DNA of 64,000 bases from Euleptes europaea. Lineage: Eukaryota > Chordata > Lepidosauria > Squamata > Sphaerodactylidae. Every line of letters starts with the position of its first letter. The stretch's first letter is position 1. Position numbers and translations under genes: made by a program. Positions 1 through 14,600 of this stretch are shown piece by piece. Location: assembly GCF_029931775.1 (NCBI RefSeq), contig NC_079332.1, positions 4,649,970 to 4,713,969 of the forward strand, given 5' to 3'. Under the pieces are notes generated by a model. The model was not told the DNA's origin, did no database searches, and worked only from the letters and a program-made list of their open reading frames with translations.

Positions 1-764
1 CCTGCACAATTCCAACTATTTGTTGTCTTACGTCTTCTTCTTCTTTTAAGTCAAGCTTTCATAGCTAATGTCCTGGTTAAACGTATATACACATGCAACT
101 GTGCCCATACAGCCAATGCCCCAAATACATCTGCACCATCGTACCGAATCAGCGAATACAGGCCGACCTTCCATCGCAGACGCATGCCGAGCAGGAAAAG
201 CAGAATATAAATTTTAAAAATAAGCGGAGCCGGCCACAAAAATGGTTGTCACCGCTTAACTTTGGTAACACGGTGCAGATCCTCGTGCTCTGGGGGCCAC
301 TGCTGCCAAAGCAACAATTATTTAAAAAAAATCTGCACAGCCAATCAAATCTCCAATAGCTGAATACGAAAGCCTTTATTGCCTTTAAAAGGGAAATCGT
401 ACAGCAAAGTTTACAGCAAAATCACGATATAAAGGCATGCAGATACCATACGATAAAGTTTACTATAAAATAATTTTTAAAAGAACATACGAATCCCACT
501 GGATTGGTTACCTGCTTATTCAATCCTGACTTAACCGTTATATGGTGCGGCGTAACAGTCACGTTCCCTAATTCCCTTCCCACCGAGTCAATAATTGTTG
601 GGTCCCACGTGGTCATAAGGTGGAACACCTTTGATTTGGTAGGTAACCATTCCCCATCAGCAGGTAACGGGTCTATGAGATTAGAATGGCCCCTATCGTA
701 GAACGGACACTTAAGGAGGATATGTGATTTCTATGTATCCCTCCCCACATGGGCAGACCCTATC
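1..764. other. RAB11FIP3 intron 3, no gene seen
   Basis: A/T-rich intronic sequence with no exon, domain or familiar SINE. The stretch near 690-770 looks like the end of an old interspersed repeat but I cannot name it. Confidence 0.5.
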
Positions 765-1285
765 ATAGAATCCTAGAGTTGGAAGGGATCACCAGGGTCA
801 TCTAGTCCAACCCCCTGCACAATGCAGGAAATTTACAACTACTGCCCCTCCCCACACCCCCAGTGACCCCCACAACATGCCCAGAAGATGACCAAGATGC
901 CTTCCCTCTCATCATCTGCCAGAGTTCATAGAATCAGCATTGCTACAGATGACCATCTAGCCTCTGCTTAGAAACCTCCAGGGAAGGAGAGCTTACCACC
1001 TCCAGAGGAAGCCTGTTCCACTGAGGAAACGCTCTAACTGTTAGAATATTCTTCCTAATGTCTAGACTGAAACTCTTTTGATTTAATTTCAACCTGTTGT
1101 TTCTGATCCGACCTTCTGGGGCCACAGAAAACAACTCGGCACCATCCTCTATATGACAGCCCTTCAAGTACTTGAAGATGGTTATCATATCCCTTCTCAG
1201 TCTTCTCCTCTTCAGGCTAAACATACCCAGCTCCTTCAGCCCTTTCTCATAGGACTTGGTCTCCAGGCCCCCCAGATATGCAACT
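765..1285 (-). repeat. CR1 LINE 3' fragment
   Basis: The minus strand encodes the CR1 ORF2 end (GLETKSYEKGLKELGMFSLK, then [19 protein letters not shown]) and finishes in the TAGAATCCTAGAGTTGGAAG tail. It is 5'-truncated. Confidence 0.9.
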
Positions 1286-1754
1286 TTACTGAATCTTCCA
1301 TATAGCAATGCAGATTGAATCTAGCGAGCATACATGCTCTTCACTGTTGGGGTACAGTTAGGCCCGTGAAATACTGAGCCACGGATTGTTTATAAGGACA
1401 AGGCTCCCAGCACAGGGGCGAACATCTACTACTTGCCTTCTCCAATAGTCAAATCAGAAGCCTGGCTGGGCAAAAGCCCTACCTGGCCCCACCCACTTCC
1501 TAACCCTCCCCCCCACACAAACACATTTCCATTGCTCTTCCCTGCTGCACAAACCAAACCCTACACGTTAGATTAGCTCCCACCCACCCCCAAGCTCACA
1601 ATTTTAAAGCATATTTTTTTGTCTGCATCGACTGCATATTAAAAGGCATCAAAGGAACAAAAATTGGGAACGTTAATGAACACATGCGCATGAAGAATAA
1701 GATGCAAACAATGGGGGAAAGGAAACAGAAGAGGGCGCATTTGCATTTCCCTAC
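1286..1754. other. RAB11FIP3 intron sequence next to exon 3
   Basis: Pyrimidine-rich intronic sequence; nothing beyond the splice donor at 1754-1753 is recognisable. Confidence 0.5.
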
Positions 1755-1855
1755 CTCAAACGTGACAAAGTCATCAAACTCGTCGGGACAGGCGGACGGC
1801 GGCAGCTCCTCCTCGCGGGTGTACCCCATCGTACACAGCTGGCTGTCGGGATCCG
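1755..1855 (-). CDS. RAB11FIP3: RAB11FIP3 coding exon 3
   Basis: A 101-bp exon after acceptor TTTTTTGCAG, ending TTTGAG before donor GTAGGG in phase 0. It carries [19 protein letters not shown] and the family-typical [13 protein letters not shown]. No further FIP3 exon was found between here and base 1, so exon 4 must lie beyond the left edge. Confidence 0.93.
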
Positions 1856-2692
1856 CTGCAAAAAAGGAAGAAGAGGAGAAGAATACAGAAGCGTTACAGG
1901 AGAGCAAGGCCTTCCGGATCATTTGCACGTCTGAACAACTCTCCTCCTCCGGCAAACCTCAAGCAAGGTCGCAGAGAATGAGTCTTGGAGAAGTGTAACT
2001 GGGGAAGGGGTGGTGGTGGAAAAAATAGTCCTGCTGGTTCAAAGCAGACTCCCCGCTGATTCTCTCTCTCTCTTTCTCTCTCGTGGATCTGCAGCTCTGC
2101 CTGGCCTCCTTCCAGTAAGCCTCCGCCGGGGACTGGTAACCCTGCCGCATATCTGCGTCAGATGGGACCGGAGCGCTCAAACCTTTCCCGATGCACAGAA
2201 AAACTACCGGACTGCGAGGAGACGCTTACTGAATGACTGTAACTCTCAGAAAGGCTTACAGAAGAAGAAAAGTTGGTTTTTATATGCCGACTTTCTCTAC
2301 CACTTAAGGCAGAATCAAACCGGCTTACGATCACCTTCCCCGTCCCCTCCCCACCACAGACACCCTGGGAGGTAGGTGGGGCTGAGAGAGCCGTGACTAG
2401 CCCGAGGTCACCCAGCTGGCTTCGTGAGTAGCAGTGGGGAAACCAATCCAGTTCACCAGATTAGCCTCCGCCGCTCATGTGGAGGAACGAGGAATCAAAC
2501 CCGGCTCTCCAGATCAGAGTCCACCGCTCCAAACCACCGCTCTTAACCTTCCCCTCAGCCATGACTCCTGAAAGCCAGCCCCTCTGGTGACTCCCTCACT
2601 TTAAGGCATCTTATAGAATTATAGAGTTGGAAGGGACCACCAAGGTCATCTAGTCCAACCCCCTTCACAATGCAGGAACCTCACAACCACCT

Positions 2693-2723
<31 letters not shown>

Positions 2724-5632
2724 CGCAGTGACCCCTACTCCATGCCCAGAAGATGGCCAAGATGCCCTCCCTCTCATGAACTGCCCAAGGTCACAGAGTC
2801 AGCATCGCATCTTGCAGCGGATCACAGGAGAGAAAGACGTTGACCTCAGGAATGCTGGAAAGGCCCTAGTGCGGACATACCCCTACCAAACCATCCTTAG
2901 AAGCCAAGCGGGTCATCGTCCGGTTCCGTCAACAGATAATTACAAAAACAACTCCCCCACCACCACCACCCAACTACTCGTTCCAAGAGCTTTTTCAATA
3001 AGAAAGGCGAGTCGCCTCGGCAATACCAACCCCGAGTGCCGAGACCCACGGCGCGGCAAAAGTGTGGCTTTGCTCTCCAGCTTGAATGCCCCGCCCCGAG
3101 GACTTCCAACTGGTCACAGCGAGGCCCATCTAGTTTGGGATTTCCTCAAAGGGGGCCTCGGCGGAGACCACTAGGGCCAAACGGCAGTGGCGGTTCTTCA
3201 AAAGCTGGCTAGCTTCTCCGCCATCGGCTTCCAGATGTAATTCGAGTTGACACTTTTGATCTTTCGGGCGCTTCGCGGCTCCCAGCGCCCAACAGCCAGC
3301 TTGCCAGCTCTCCCAATTTAGGACTCTGCGCTCTATTGTTCCCAGCACTTAGACCTACTGAATTTATAATCCGCGGGGACAAAACCGGCTGTTGCGGAAT
3401 CCGTCTTTTGTGCGCCAGTTGCATCCGTAAAGAGAGACACTTTTGCAAAGAAGAATAGCCTGTTATGCAAATTAAACTATTCAGCAGATGTCAACAGCCG
3501 CCAAAATCTCACAAGGGGGGCGGGGGTAACGGTCAGATCTCGGCCAGGATCCATTAGCTGCCCTTGCTGGTACAAATTGTCCCCAAAGGCGAAGAAGTAT
3601 ATGCTGTACCTGGTAACTGGGTCTCACAATGTTTAGACTGAACCATTCTCATGGTTGCTAACAGATACCATTGAGGATGCTATAATTACTGTTAAGGCAA
3701 AAGCTAGTATAGCGTAGTGACTCAACCGTCAAACTAGGAGGAGTGAGACCCGGGTTCAAATCCTCTACTTCTGTTAAGCTTGCTGGGTAGCCTTGGGCTG
3801 GTTAGTCAGCCTCACAGGGTGGTGGTTATAAAGCTCAAACAAGCAGAAAACATGAATGCATGAACACATGAAGCTGCCTTCTACTGAGTCAGACCCTCGG
3901 TCCATCAAAGCCAGTATTGTCTGCTCAGACCGGCAGCGGCTCTCCAGGGTCTCAGGCAGAGGTCTTTCACATCACCTACCTACCTGGTCCCTTTAACTGG
4001 AGATGCCGGGGATTGAACCTGGGGCCTTCTGCATGTCGAGCAGATGCTCTACCACTGAGCCTACCACTGAACCATCTAGATCACCCCGATCACACTGAGG
4101 GAGTGATAAAAAACACCATAATATAGATGGAGCTGGGAACTCCCAGTCCTGTCTGCCTTTTTGTTGGTGGGAGGGGATTTTTTCTTTGGGTGGAGGGGGG
4201 GGAAGGAATTTCTGTGCTGGCTTGTCCTAAGGCCAACCGGGCACGTGAAAGGAAGGGAGGTCACAGAGCAGGGTTGATGTGGAGGCCCCAGTGCAGAACG
4301 CATGAATTTGTCGGAACCGGGGACCGGCTCCCAGGCAGTCAAGGATGTGTTATGAACACATGAAGATGCCTTCTACTGAATCAGACCCTTGGTCCATCAA
4401 AGTCTACTCAGACCGGCAGCGGCTCTCCAGGGTCTCAGGCACAGGTCTTTCACATCACCTCCTTGCCTGGTCCCTTTTAACTGGAGATGCCGGGGGTTGA
4501 ACCTGGGACCCTTCTGCATGCCAAGCAGAGGCTCTGCAACCGAGCCACAGCCCCTCCCCAGAAAAAAAACACATTTCATTGGTGGCTGCAGGATGGACCC
4601 TGGCGTGTCGCCAGATCCATGGGGAGGGCAAAGAGAAAAGTCAGCTTCAAGACAACCCGCCCAAATTCTCTCCCCAAATCATTTTATTCCCTCGATGTCA
4701 CTCTTCCACCCCACTCCCACCAACGCAGAAGGCCTATTGTGAGCACCCGGTGTTGCTATGCTATCCGTTGCTAAGCTTCCCGAATTCCTGTCCAAATGAG
4801 CATCTTTGTTCTTTGAAGCCCCATGGGCGCCCAGGGAGAACCCCTTCGCTTTCTCATCAGGGCCGGCAAATGTGGCGCCGTCGCCTTGCAAACATATCCG
4901 CGCACGGCGAGGCGCACATGCGCGCTGGGGGGGGACACACGCCCTTGAATGGCTATGTCAGTATGACAAGAAGGCGTCTGCACGTATCCGGGGTTTATAT
5001 ATGTTCCCCACACACACACACACACACACGCAATTCCAACGCGGGCTCGGAAATCCGTCACGCAGATTAATTTCTGTTCTTGTTGAGGGCCGGGGCCCTG
5101 CTCCGCCGCCACTACCAACGGCAGCCATTCTCTGCGCAGCGAGCAGCTCGCCCACTAACGTCAGCGCCGTTCTCCACCCTGCCCACCAACGTCTCCCGTT
5201 GCCGGCTTACCAGACTCGCAACAAAAGGAACACAGCACGGCGGCCAATATTTGTGTATCAGAACAGCAAATGTAATAAATCTATAAAGTAGGACTAGGTA
5301 CATACAACATCTTATGCATATCAAACATCATCATACAAAAGTCAAAACCCAACAATAATCCAATCATACACCCAATCGCAGTCCAGTCAAATATATATAT
5401 TTATATTTATTTATTTATTTAATGCCAAAAAATTCCAATAACCGAGTAGAGTGGCAGTGGGGAACCAAAAATATTATATTCCTAGCTAGTAGTAATTTGT
5501 GGGGAGCAAAGGAAACGCTCAGGGGTGAAAAAATCCTTGCAAAGAACAATAAATAAAAACACAAACAGAGTTGGTGGAACACTAAGATTTCTATGCCTTC
5601 TGGTTTATGGGACATTTTCCCATTGCTACAGT

Positions 5633-5663
<31 letters not shown>

Positions 5664-8600
5664 CATTACAAACCAATTCTTCAACTGGCACCTCTCGGCA
5701 ACAGTTTCATGTGTTTTTCATACGTTCCAAAGGCCGAGCAAGACCCACGATGCTTTTTCCCTACTCTGCAAATAGCCGCCTTGGGGAAAAGACTTGAAGC
5801 AAGGCAGGAGAACAGAAGTGGGGGGAAAACCTTGCCTCTCCTAAGCTGTTTCTGCAGTTTCCCATTAGAAGATCTTTCCTCCTCTTCTTCAAATCATCCT
5901 TCCAAAATCATCAACTTTTATTATTTTATTTTATTATTTTAATCTTAACTTTGATTTTTACCTAGAGCTGATATTGCATCGAAATAAAACGTGACTTAAA
6001 AATCTCTGTCCTCCTCCCTCCTGACGGCTAGGAGCCCTGGAAAGAAATGCACACCTCTGAGCATAATGCTACCTGTCTTTCTCCCCCACAGGAAAGGAAG
6101 AAGGGAACTGAAATAGCCAACACAGCATGAGGCAGCGGGGCACTGAGGGGTTCTAATGCCTCCCATGGCAGCCCCGACCCATAACCTCTTTCTTCTTCCG
6201 GTAACTTACAGAATTGCCAAAGAGAGGCAAAAAAAAAAAAAAAACCTCACAGAGGTGTTCAGACACAACAACAAAAAAGAGCTTTTATGAAACCACAACC
6301 AAGCCGGTTCCGGATTGGGACTTTGCGGCTGTCCACCTGTCAGGACAGATCCTCCTCTTCCTTGAGAAGGGCAGCCACCGATCTGCAATGCAGATGGGGA
6401 AGGGCTTGTGTGGAAAAAATAATCAAGTATTTATGTCACCAGAACGGCAGAAAAAGGGAGAGGTATTAAAGAAACCTCGTCGGGTGCCAAATGCGCCTTG
6501 CGCTTCTGGGAGTGATATGAAGTCAGCGAAACTCGCCTGCTTGGGCTTGAAGCGCCAGCGTATGACCGTTTTTTATTGCTGCGCTGAAGAAGCAGGCTGT
6601 AGCATTGGCACAGGGTTCCTTCTCTACACGTAAGATCTAGAATTTTAAAAAAATTAAGTGAAACTGAAGTTTTATGGAAGACCCTAGAAGACCCCCGAGT
6701 CAACAAGAGCCTTGGTACAGAGGAGATGTGAGAAGGATCCCCCTCCCCATCTCGCAACCCGTTTTCGATTCTCTTTTATGATTCTATTCTATCTTTCCTT
6801 CAGGGAACTCGGGAGCAGACTTGGTTCTGTCCTCCTCCATTTTATCTTCACAACTCCCCTGCGAGGTGGGCTGGATGGAGAGAATGCGACGGGTTCTAGT
6901 TCACCCGCTGAAATTCACAGGCGAGTGGGTAATTGGAGCCCAGATCTCCCCACACCTAATGAGATGCTTCGACAATACCTGTTCTCTTTTATTCACGCAC
7001 GTGTGCACACACACACACAAAAGCAGACCAACCTCCGTTTCGGATCGCTGTTATTCCTCGATAGAAGTCTTCAAAGCTGATCACTCCGAGGCCGGTGGGA
7101 TCCAGAAACTTGGTTAAGTCTTTCACCTGCAATCACAGAGACCGCAAGACTGCGTTACATCACTGGGACTCTTAGAGGCCCTGGCCTTTGATTTGACACC
7201 ATACCTTCAGACACAGTATCCGGGCCCCTTTCGACAAAAATAGACAGATCCAGATTTCCCACACAAACACACACACACCCATTACGGTCCAGACTCTCCA
7301 TTAGCTTTTTCAGAACTCCTAGGCTTGGATTTCCTGGTAAAGGTAAAGGTCCCCTGTGCAAGCACCAGGTCATTCCTGACCCATGGGGTGACGTCACGTC
7401 CCGACGTTTCCTAGGGAGACTTTGTTTTACGGGGTGGTTTGCCAGTAGTCTTCCCTTTACCCCCAGCAAGCTGGGTACTCGTTTTACCGACCTTGGAAGG
7501 ATGGAAGGCTGAGTCTACCTTGAGCCGGCTACCTGAAACCGACTTCCGTCAGGATTGAACTCAGGTCGTGAGCAGAGCTTGGACTGCAGTACTGCAGCTT
7601 ACCCCTCTGCGCCACGGGGCTCCTGAGCAGGCCATAAAACGGCCACTTAAGAAAAGGCGCACGTCCAAGGTCAGAGGGCGAAAGAGGACTTAAACACGAG
7701 AAAGCATTGCTTTTTGTAAAAATAAACGGGCAAGCAGGATCCAAAAAGGCACAGACAGGCGAAGAGGAAGAAGAAGAGGAAGAGTTGTTTTTTATATGCC
7801 AACTTTCTCTACCACTTAAGGAAGTATCAAACCAGCTTATAATCACCTTCCCCTCCCCACAACAGACACCCTGTAAGGTAGGTGGGGTTTAGAGAGTTGG
7901 AGAGAGCTGTGACTAGCCCAAGATCACCCAGCTGGATTCACGTGGAGGAGCGGGGGAAACCAACCCGGTTCACCAGATCAGAGTCCACCGCTCCAAACCA
8001 CCGCTCTTAACCACTACACCACGCTGCCTCTCCCCACCTGCCAGCTCACCCCAATTAAAGGAGAATTCCACAATAAGATGCCTGAATACACAAGAACACA
8101 GAGATGCAGAACGTAAAGCTTTTGTGATTATTCAACAGTTAGTAAGAACAAAAAGAACATACAGGTTAGCACATTTCAATCTAGGACATGAAAGATTATT
8201 TAATATTTATGAAGGGTGAGACATACTGAGTGCATTTTAATCCCAACCCCTGGCCTTCAGGGCAGCAAGCGTGGCAGTCCTCCTCCCATGATACCCCTAC
8301 CACAACCCTGTGAGGTAGGAGAGGCTGAGAAAGCACAACCAAACCGAACTAAAAATCCGGGCAAACAGAGAATCGAACCCAGGTCTCCCAGACCTAGTCC
8401 AACACACCACTCCGTTGGTGAGGTACACACATAAATAAGACCCCAAAAAGACAAAATGACACCTCCATTCAGGGATGCTACAGAAAGATTACCTATCCCA
8501 TCGCCCGCCCCGCCCCCCGGTAACTCCCAAATACAAACTTCCTGCAAAGCCCTCTATAGTTTTTTACAGCAACACCCCGATCCAACACCGACATAAATCT

Positions 8601-11600
8601 TGCTAAAGTATTATTGGGGGGGGGGGGGAGACTTATATTTAATATGTTTAACCTGAAGAGGAGAAGACTGAGAGGGGATATGAGAACCATCTTCAAGTAC
8701 TTGAAGGGTTGTCATATAGAGGAGGGTGCTGAGTTGTTTTCTGTTGCCCCAGAAGGTCGGGTTGAAATTAAATCAAAAGAGTTTCCGTCTAGACATCAGG
8801 AAGAATTTTCTAACAGTTAGAGAGGTTCCTTGGTGGAAGAGGCTTCCTCGGGAGGTGGTAAGTGCTCCCTCCCTGGAGGTATCTAAGCAGAGGCTAGATG
8901 GCCATCTGTCAGGAATGCTGATTCTGTGAAGTTAGGCAGGTGATGAGAGGGAGGGCATCTTGGCCATCTTCTGGGCATGGAGTAGGGGCACTGGGGGTGT
9001 GGGGGGGAGGTAGTTGTGAATTTCCTGCATTGTGCAGGAGGTTGGACTAGATGACCCTGGTGATCCCCTTTCCAACTCTGTGATTCTATGAATCTAAGAC
9101 CTCTGTGTGTGAATATGAAGAGCAGTCAGCAGCCTGAAAGCATCCTGGCCATCTTCTGGGCATGGAGTAAGGTTCACTGGGGGTGTGGGGGGGAGGTAGT
9201 TGTAAATTTCCTGAATTATGCAGGGTTGGACTAGAAGACCCTGGTGGTCCCTTCCAATTCTATGATTCTATGATCCAGGAGTCGGCAAACGTTACGAACC
9301 AAACGGTGTCAAAATTCAGAGCAAGAGATCCACAATGAGCAAGGACTGATAATCCATCAAGTTTCCGCGACCCGAAAGGAAGCGACACCCATGAGGTCTC
9401 ACAATAAGTAATAAATATGCCCAGGGACCCCCTGTGTGATTGGTTTAGCACACGGATATTAATCTGTGCAAGGTTTGCCCTTTGGATCCCTGGCACCAGT
9501 CTGCCTCTCTCCTTTCCCTTTCAGCAAAGCACCTCTCGGAAGCTCTTTCGTCCCATAAAAAAAGAAAAAATTGCCCGCCGCTCCCTTAACACCCTGGCCA
9601 TTCTAGCATCTCCCCTACCCCTTCAGTCTATCTTAAAGGTTTCCTTTTCTTTTATAAACAGCGACGTTCAGCTCCAATCTCAGCCACATTTGGCTCTAGA
9701 GTCGCAGGTTGGTCGGTGAGCCCAGCAATTATGGATGTTGCTTCCGCTGACAAACCGCAGGGCAAATAAAACAGAAAATGAAGATGGGTATTGCAGAGGA
9801 AGGCACTCACAAACCACCTCTGATAGTCTCTTGCCATGAAAACCCCCCAAAAAGGGGTCGCCATAAGTCGGCTGCGACTTGACGGCACTTTACACACACA
9901 CACGCTGCAGAAAAACAACCCACCTCCCTCCCACAAGGACCTAGATACTCTGGCAACTGCTTGCGCGTCACTCCGCGTTCCAACCCATCGTGTCTGGAAG
10001 CTGAAAATGTGCCTTCAATTAAAAAGAATCATAGGATCATAGAGTTGGGAGGGACCACCAGGGTCATCGAGTCCAACCCCCTGCACAACGCAGGAAACTC
10101 ACAACTACCTCTCCCCCAAACCCCCAGTGAACCCTACTCCATGCCCAGAAGATGGCCAAGATGCCCTCCCTCTCATCATCTACCTAAGGTTATAGAATCA
10201 GCATTGCTGACAGGTGGCCATCTAGCCTCTGCTTAAAAACCTCCAGGGAAGGAGAGCTCACCACCTCCCGAGGAAGCCTGTTCCACTGAGGAACCGCTCG
10301 AACTGCTAGAAAATTCTTCCTAATGTCTAGATGGAAACTCTTCTGATTTAATATCAAATAAAAGAAGCCAGGCTGAGATCGGCCACGGCTGACAGTTCCT
10401 CTATTATGCACCAAAAACTTTCCCAATGCGCGTAATTTTAGCAGCACGTTTGAAGTTGCCGCTTCCTTTCTGTGGCATTTTGAAACGGGCACAGCTCTAC
10501 GTACCAGTGCTGCTGAAACAGCTATTTAAGGCCTGGGAAAGTTTAAAAAAACAGACACACGCAATTCTCTCCGCCCCTTGCGGATACTTTTGTTTTAAAG
10601 AAAGCACCGCTTGGCGGGGGTGGGGGACGACCCAAAACACAGGACGTTGCTCAGAGTGTGCATGTGTGGGTGTCCAAAACAGGACACGCAAACAAGCTAT
10701 GAGGCCGCACAAAATTAAAAGCGTTAAGAACACAACTGTCAACCGCACCAGACGTCACCATTGAAGTAAGGTTCACTTAATCTGATAATTCATCAGATCT
10801 GAGTCTAAGCTAGTGCGAAGAGCAAAAACAATATGTTATTTTCCAGATGATGTGAACTGGCTCTATCACGTTTTAATCCCACCCTTCCTCCAGCAGTTTA
10901 CATGTCGTTTCCCCTCCCCGGTTTTCTCTTCAAGACAACCCTGTGAGGTAGGTTAGGCTGAGAGAGAGTCACTGGCCCAATGTCACCCAGGGAGCTTCCC
11001 ATGGCAGAGCAGGGATTTGAACTCGAACCGGCCTCCCAGATCTTAGTCTGATACCCTAGCCACTACGCCACACTAGCTCTCGCTCACAGGAATGCCTCTT
11101 CCTAAGATGCCTCCCGGGCCAAATGTGCATTTTTTAATACACACTGGCACTGAACACATTTATTTTCCTCCAACCACCAATTAATCGGAAGGGCCTTTTT
11201 TTCATGGGAAGGTTCCCGGGGTTAACAACGGAACCAACCAGGGACGGCGACTAATTGAGAAATCATTTGGATTAAGAGGGGGCAAAGCCATTTGCCGCGC
11301 CGCTTGCTAAGAATAATTCAATTACAAACGCAAAGTTGTTTTTCACCCCTGGAAGCTGGCCAACCGCAGAACAAATGAGGCAGATAGCTGAAAAGTGGGA
11401 CACCTTCGTCCTACATGTTCCTGATTCACAAGCGGGCCCCGTCTCGGCCTCCGACGTGAAGTCGGCCGCACCGATTCTGCTCCAGAGAGACATTCCAGGC
11501 CCTTTACGGATTGAAGGGCGAGAGGAAGAGGTCCATCTCCAAAAAAAAGCAGAAGGCAGCGTTAAATGCATTTTTACACTAGCATTTGGAGGGGCGGGGC

Positions 11601-14600
11601 GGAATCGATGTTCCATGGGATTCTCACCCCAATTCTGGATCTCTCAGCTCCTTAAAAACAAAAAATATGAAGAAGAAAGAAGAAGAGTTGGTTTTTATAT
11701 GCCACCTTTCTCTAAACTGACTTACCATCACCTTCTCTTCCCCTCCCCACAACAGACACCCTGGGAAGTAGGTGGGGCTGAGAGAGCTCTAACAGAGCTG
11801 TGACTAGCCCAAGGTCACCCAGCTGGCTTCGTGGGTAGGAGCGGGGAAACAAATCCCATTCACCAAATTAGCCTCCGCCACTCATGTGGCGGAGAGGGGA
11901 ATCAAACCTGGTTCTCCAGATCAGACTCCACCGCTGCAAACCACCGCTCTTAACCACTGCACCACACTGGCTCCGTAAAATTTGCTCCATATTGCACAAA
12001 CCTCTTTGTACATGGAAAAGATCTTCCTGTGTAGTGTTCTAATATAGCGTTTGGGGGGGGCAAAGATGTTAGCAGGATGAAAAGGAGAAGGGACAGCCTC
12101 ACTACCTGCTTGCATTTCAACGGGGATCCGGTCCATCACTTTGAACCCAGGGCCACACCGTGTCGGGGATTAATAGGAAAGGGACTGAAAGGAAGACGGC
12201 CAAAATTGTAATTCCAGTAAGCGCCCACTGGATGCATCTGGGCAGCCCACCTGCAAAGCTTAAAGGCAAGCTGATCCCTAGCACCGGGCAAGGAGCACTT
12301 TGTGCTTATATAGCACACTTCCAGCATTGCAAAAATGACCAAAACAATTGCTCGCCTTTACGACAGCCCTGTAGTGTAGGCCAGTGCCCCCCATAACTGC
12401 AGATGGCAGGGTGCACAGGGGACGGGTGTGTATGAATGAGGTCTACTGAAATAGGAAGAGAGGAGGGGGGCTTGCCTGAGCCCTCCCAGCGAGTACACGG
12501 CTGCGACGGCACACCTCCACGCTTGTGCCGGGACCCGAGACAACAAGAAGAGAAACGGAGGGCGGTGGGCCAAGAAAGGAGACGTAGCGTGCGTAAGAAA
12601 GCCACGTCCTTCGAAGGAAAACAAATCCATTCAGAGATTTATTTTTCTGTGCCAGATTGTAAAACGAGATTCTGTTGATATAATGCACTTATGTGCTCAA
12701 GTCAACACACACATAAATAAAGGCCAACTGGTCCTCTTCCTCTCTTGCGGGTATGCAAAAAGCTCCCATATGGCAGTAATCGGATATTGTTCGGCTTTAA
12801 ACCACTGTTTTCCCTTGGGAGAAGATTTTTCCCCCCTCCAGCATAGAAGCCACTGGGCCATAAGGATCGAGGGGAAGACGGGAAGCAGCTTGTGACAAAG
12901 GGGAGCAAGGATAGACAAGAAGCAGCCACCTCAAAAACTCTTTGCATCAAGGACAATCCCATGCCTTTGAAATATTCCTAATCTGCATTTGGCTGGTTTT
13001 TTGAAGACTAGCCAAGGCTATTCTGTTACAAAGAACCTCTCTTTCCATATCCTAAAGGTCCCCACATGGTACCCACAAATGTGCTTCCTGGCACCCCCTT
13101 CCCCAACACAAAGCACCAATCCTATAGAATCATAGAGTTGGAAGGGACCACCAGGGTCATCTAGTCCGACCCCCCTGCACAATGCAGGAAATTCACAACT
13201 ACCTTTCTGCCCCTTCGTTCAAGCAGGAAGTGCTTCCAAAGAGCTCAGGAAGCATCCTCTTTGAGTCTTCAGGAAGCGCCCATTTGGAAAGAGCTGCCTC
13301 TATCACAGGACGATGCTTGGCTTGGAACCTGCCGATTTTTCCACCCCCACCCCCAGCAGCAATTTGGTGATGGTACCCCCTTAGGGTTACCAGGTCCCCC
13401 TTGGCCGCCGGTGGGGGATGGAGGGGTAGGGTTGCCAGGTGCAGGCTGGGAAACTCCCGGAGGTTTGGGGATGGAGCCGGGGAGGGCAGGGACGTCAGCA
13501 GGGTACGACGCCGTAGAGTCCAGCACGGCGTCCGCAAGGGGCAGCCGAGGAACCCCAAAGCTTCTGTAATAACAGCATCACATGAACAACTTGTATTGAC
13601 TCCCAGAAAGGGAAGCCTTTTATTATTGGGGAGGGGTGTGTGTGCAAAAAAGCAGCGCTGAGAACAAGCTCCCGTTTCTTGGATCATTAAGTAATAAAGA
13701 ACTCAAGACGTGCGTAAGACCCCCCCTCAAAAAAAAATCCGTTAGCACTATGGGTCGATTTCCTAAAGGAAATTACCTGCCTGAACAGAGAAGGACATTA
13801 CCGGTTCCTATTTCCCTCGCTCCCCCGGGGGAAAGCTGAAAATTAACTTCCTGCTTCTCCTTCGATCCAAAAAAAGCTTCCCTTCTTATTGACGAACCTG
13901 GAGCTTAAGCCTTCACCACCACCACCCCGAGTATGTCCATTCAGCAGCCGATAAATAAAACCTAATTAAATGCAAAAGGGGGAACGAGAAACCGGCATGC
14001 ACGCTAAGCCGCCATTTAAACTATCTTCTTAAAACGCTTCCTGGCTCTTCTTCTGTGGGCAGCCAAAGCCGTAGAACCGGGGAAATGGCAGAGACGGCCA
14101 ATACTGAACCTTAAATGGCCCTGGGAAGGGGACTCTGAGAAGCCAGCCTGTTACGAGTCTTTAATGCAGGAGCTTTTGTCCCAGGTAGCGTGCCACAGCG
14201 CCTCTGTAAACTTTACACGACGCCAAACAAGGCAGATCTTAATTCCTGAATGCCACACAACGGCCGATCCCTTTTTCCCCCAAGGCACGGCCTGTTGAAC
14301 AACTAATTTGAACCACCTCGACGGGTTTCACATGAAACCACCTTCTACTGAGTCAGACCATGGGTCTATCGTTGTCAGGCTGCTGGCCGCTCTTCATATT
14401 CAAACACAGAGGTCTTAGAATTATAGTCTAGTCCAACCCCCTGCACAATGCAGGAAACTCACAACTACCTCCCCCACACACCCCTACTCCATGCCCAGAA
14501 GATGCCCTCCCTCTCATGATCTGCCTAAGGTCATAGAATCAGCATTGCTGACAGATGGCCATCTAACATCTGCTTCAAAACCTCCAGGGAAGGAGCACTT

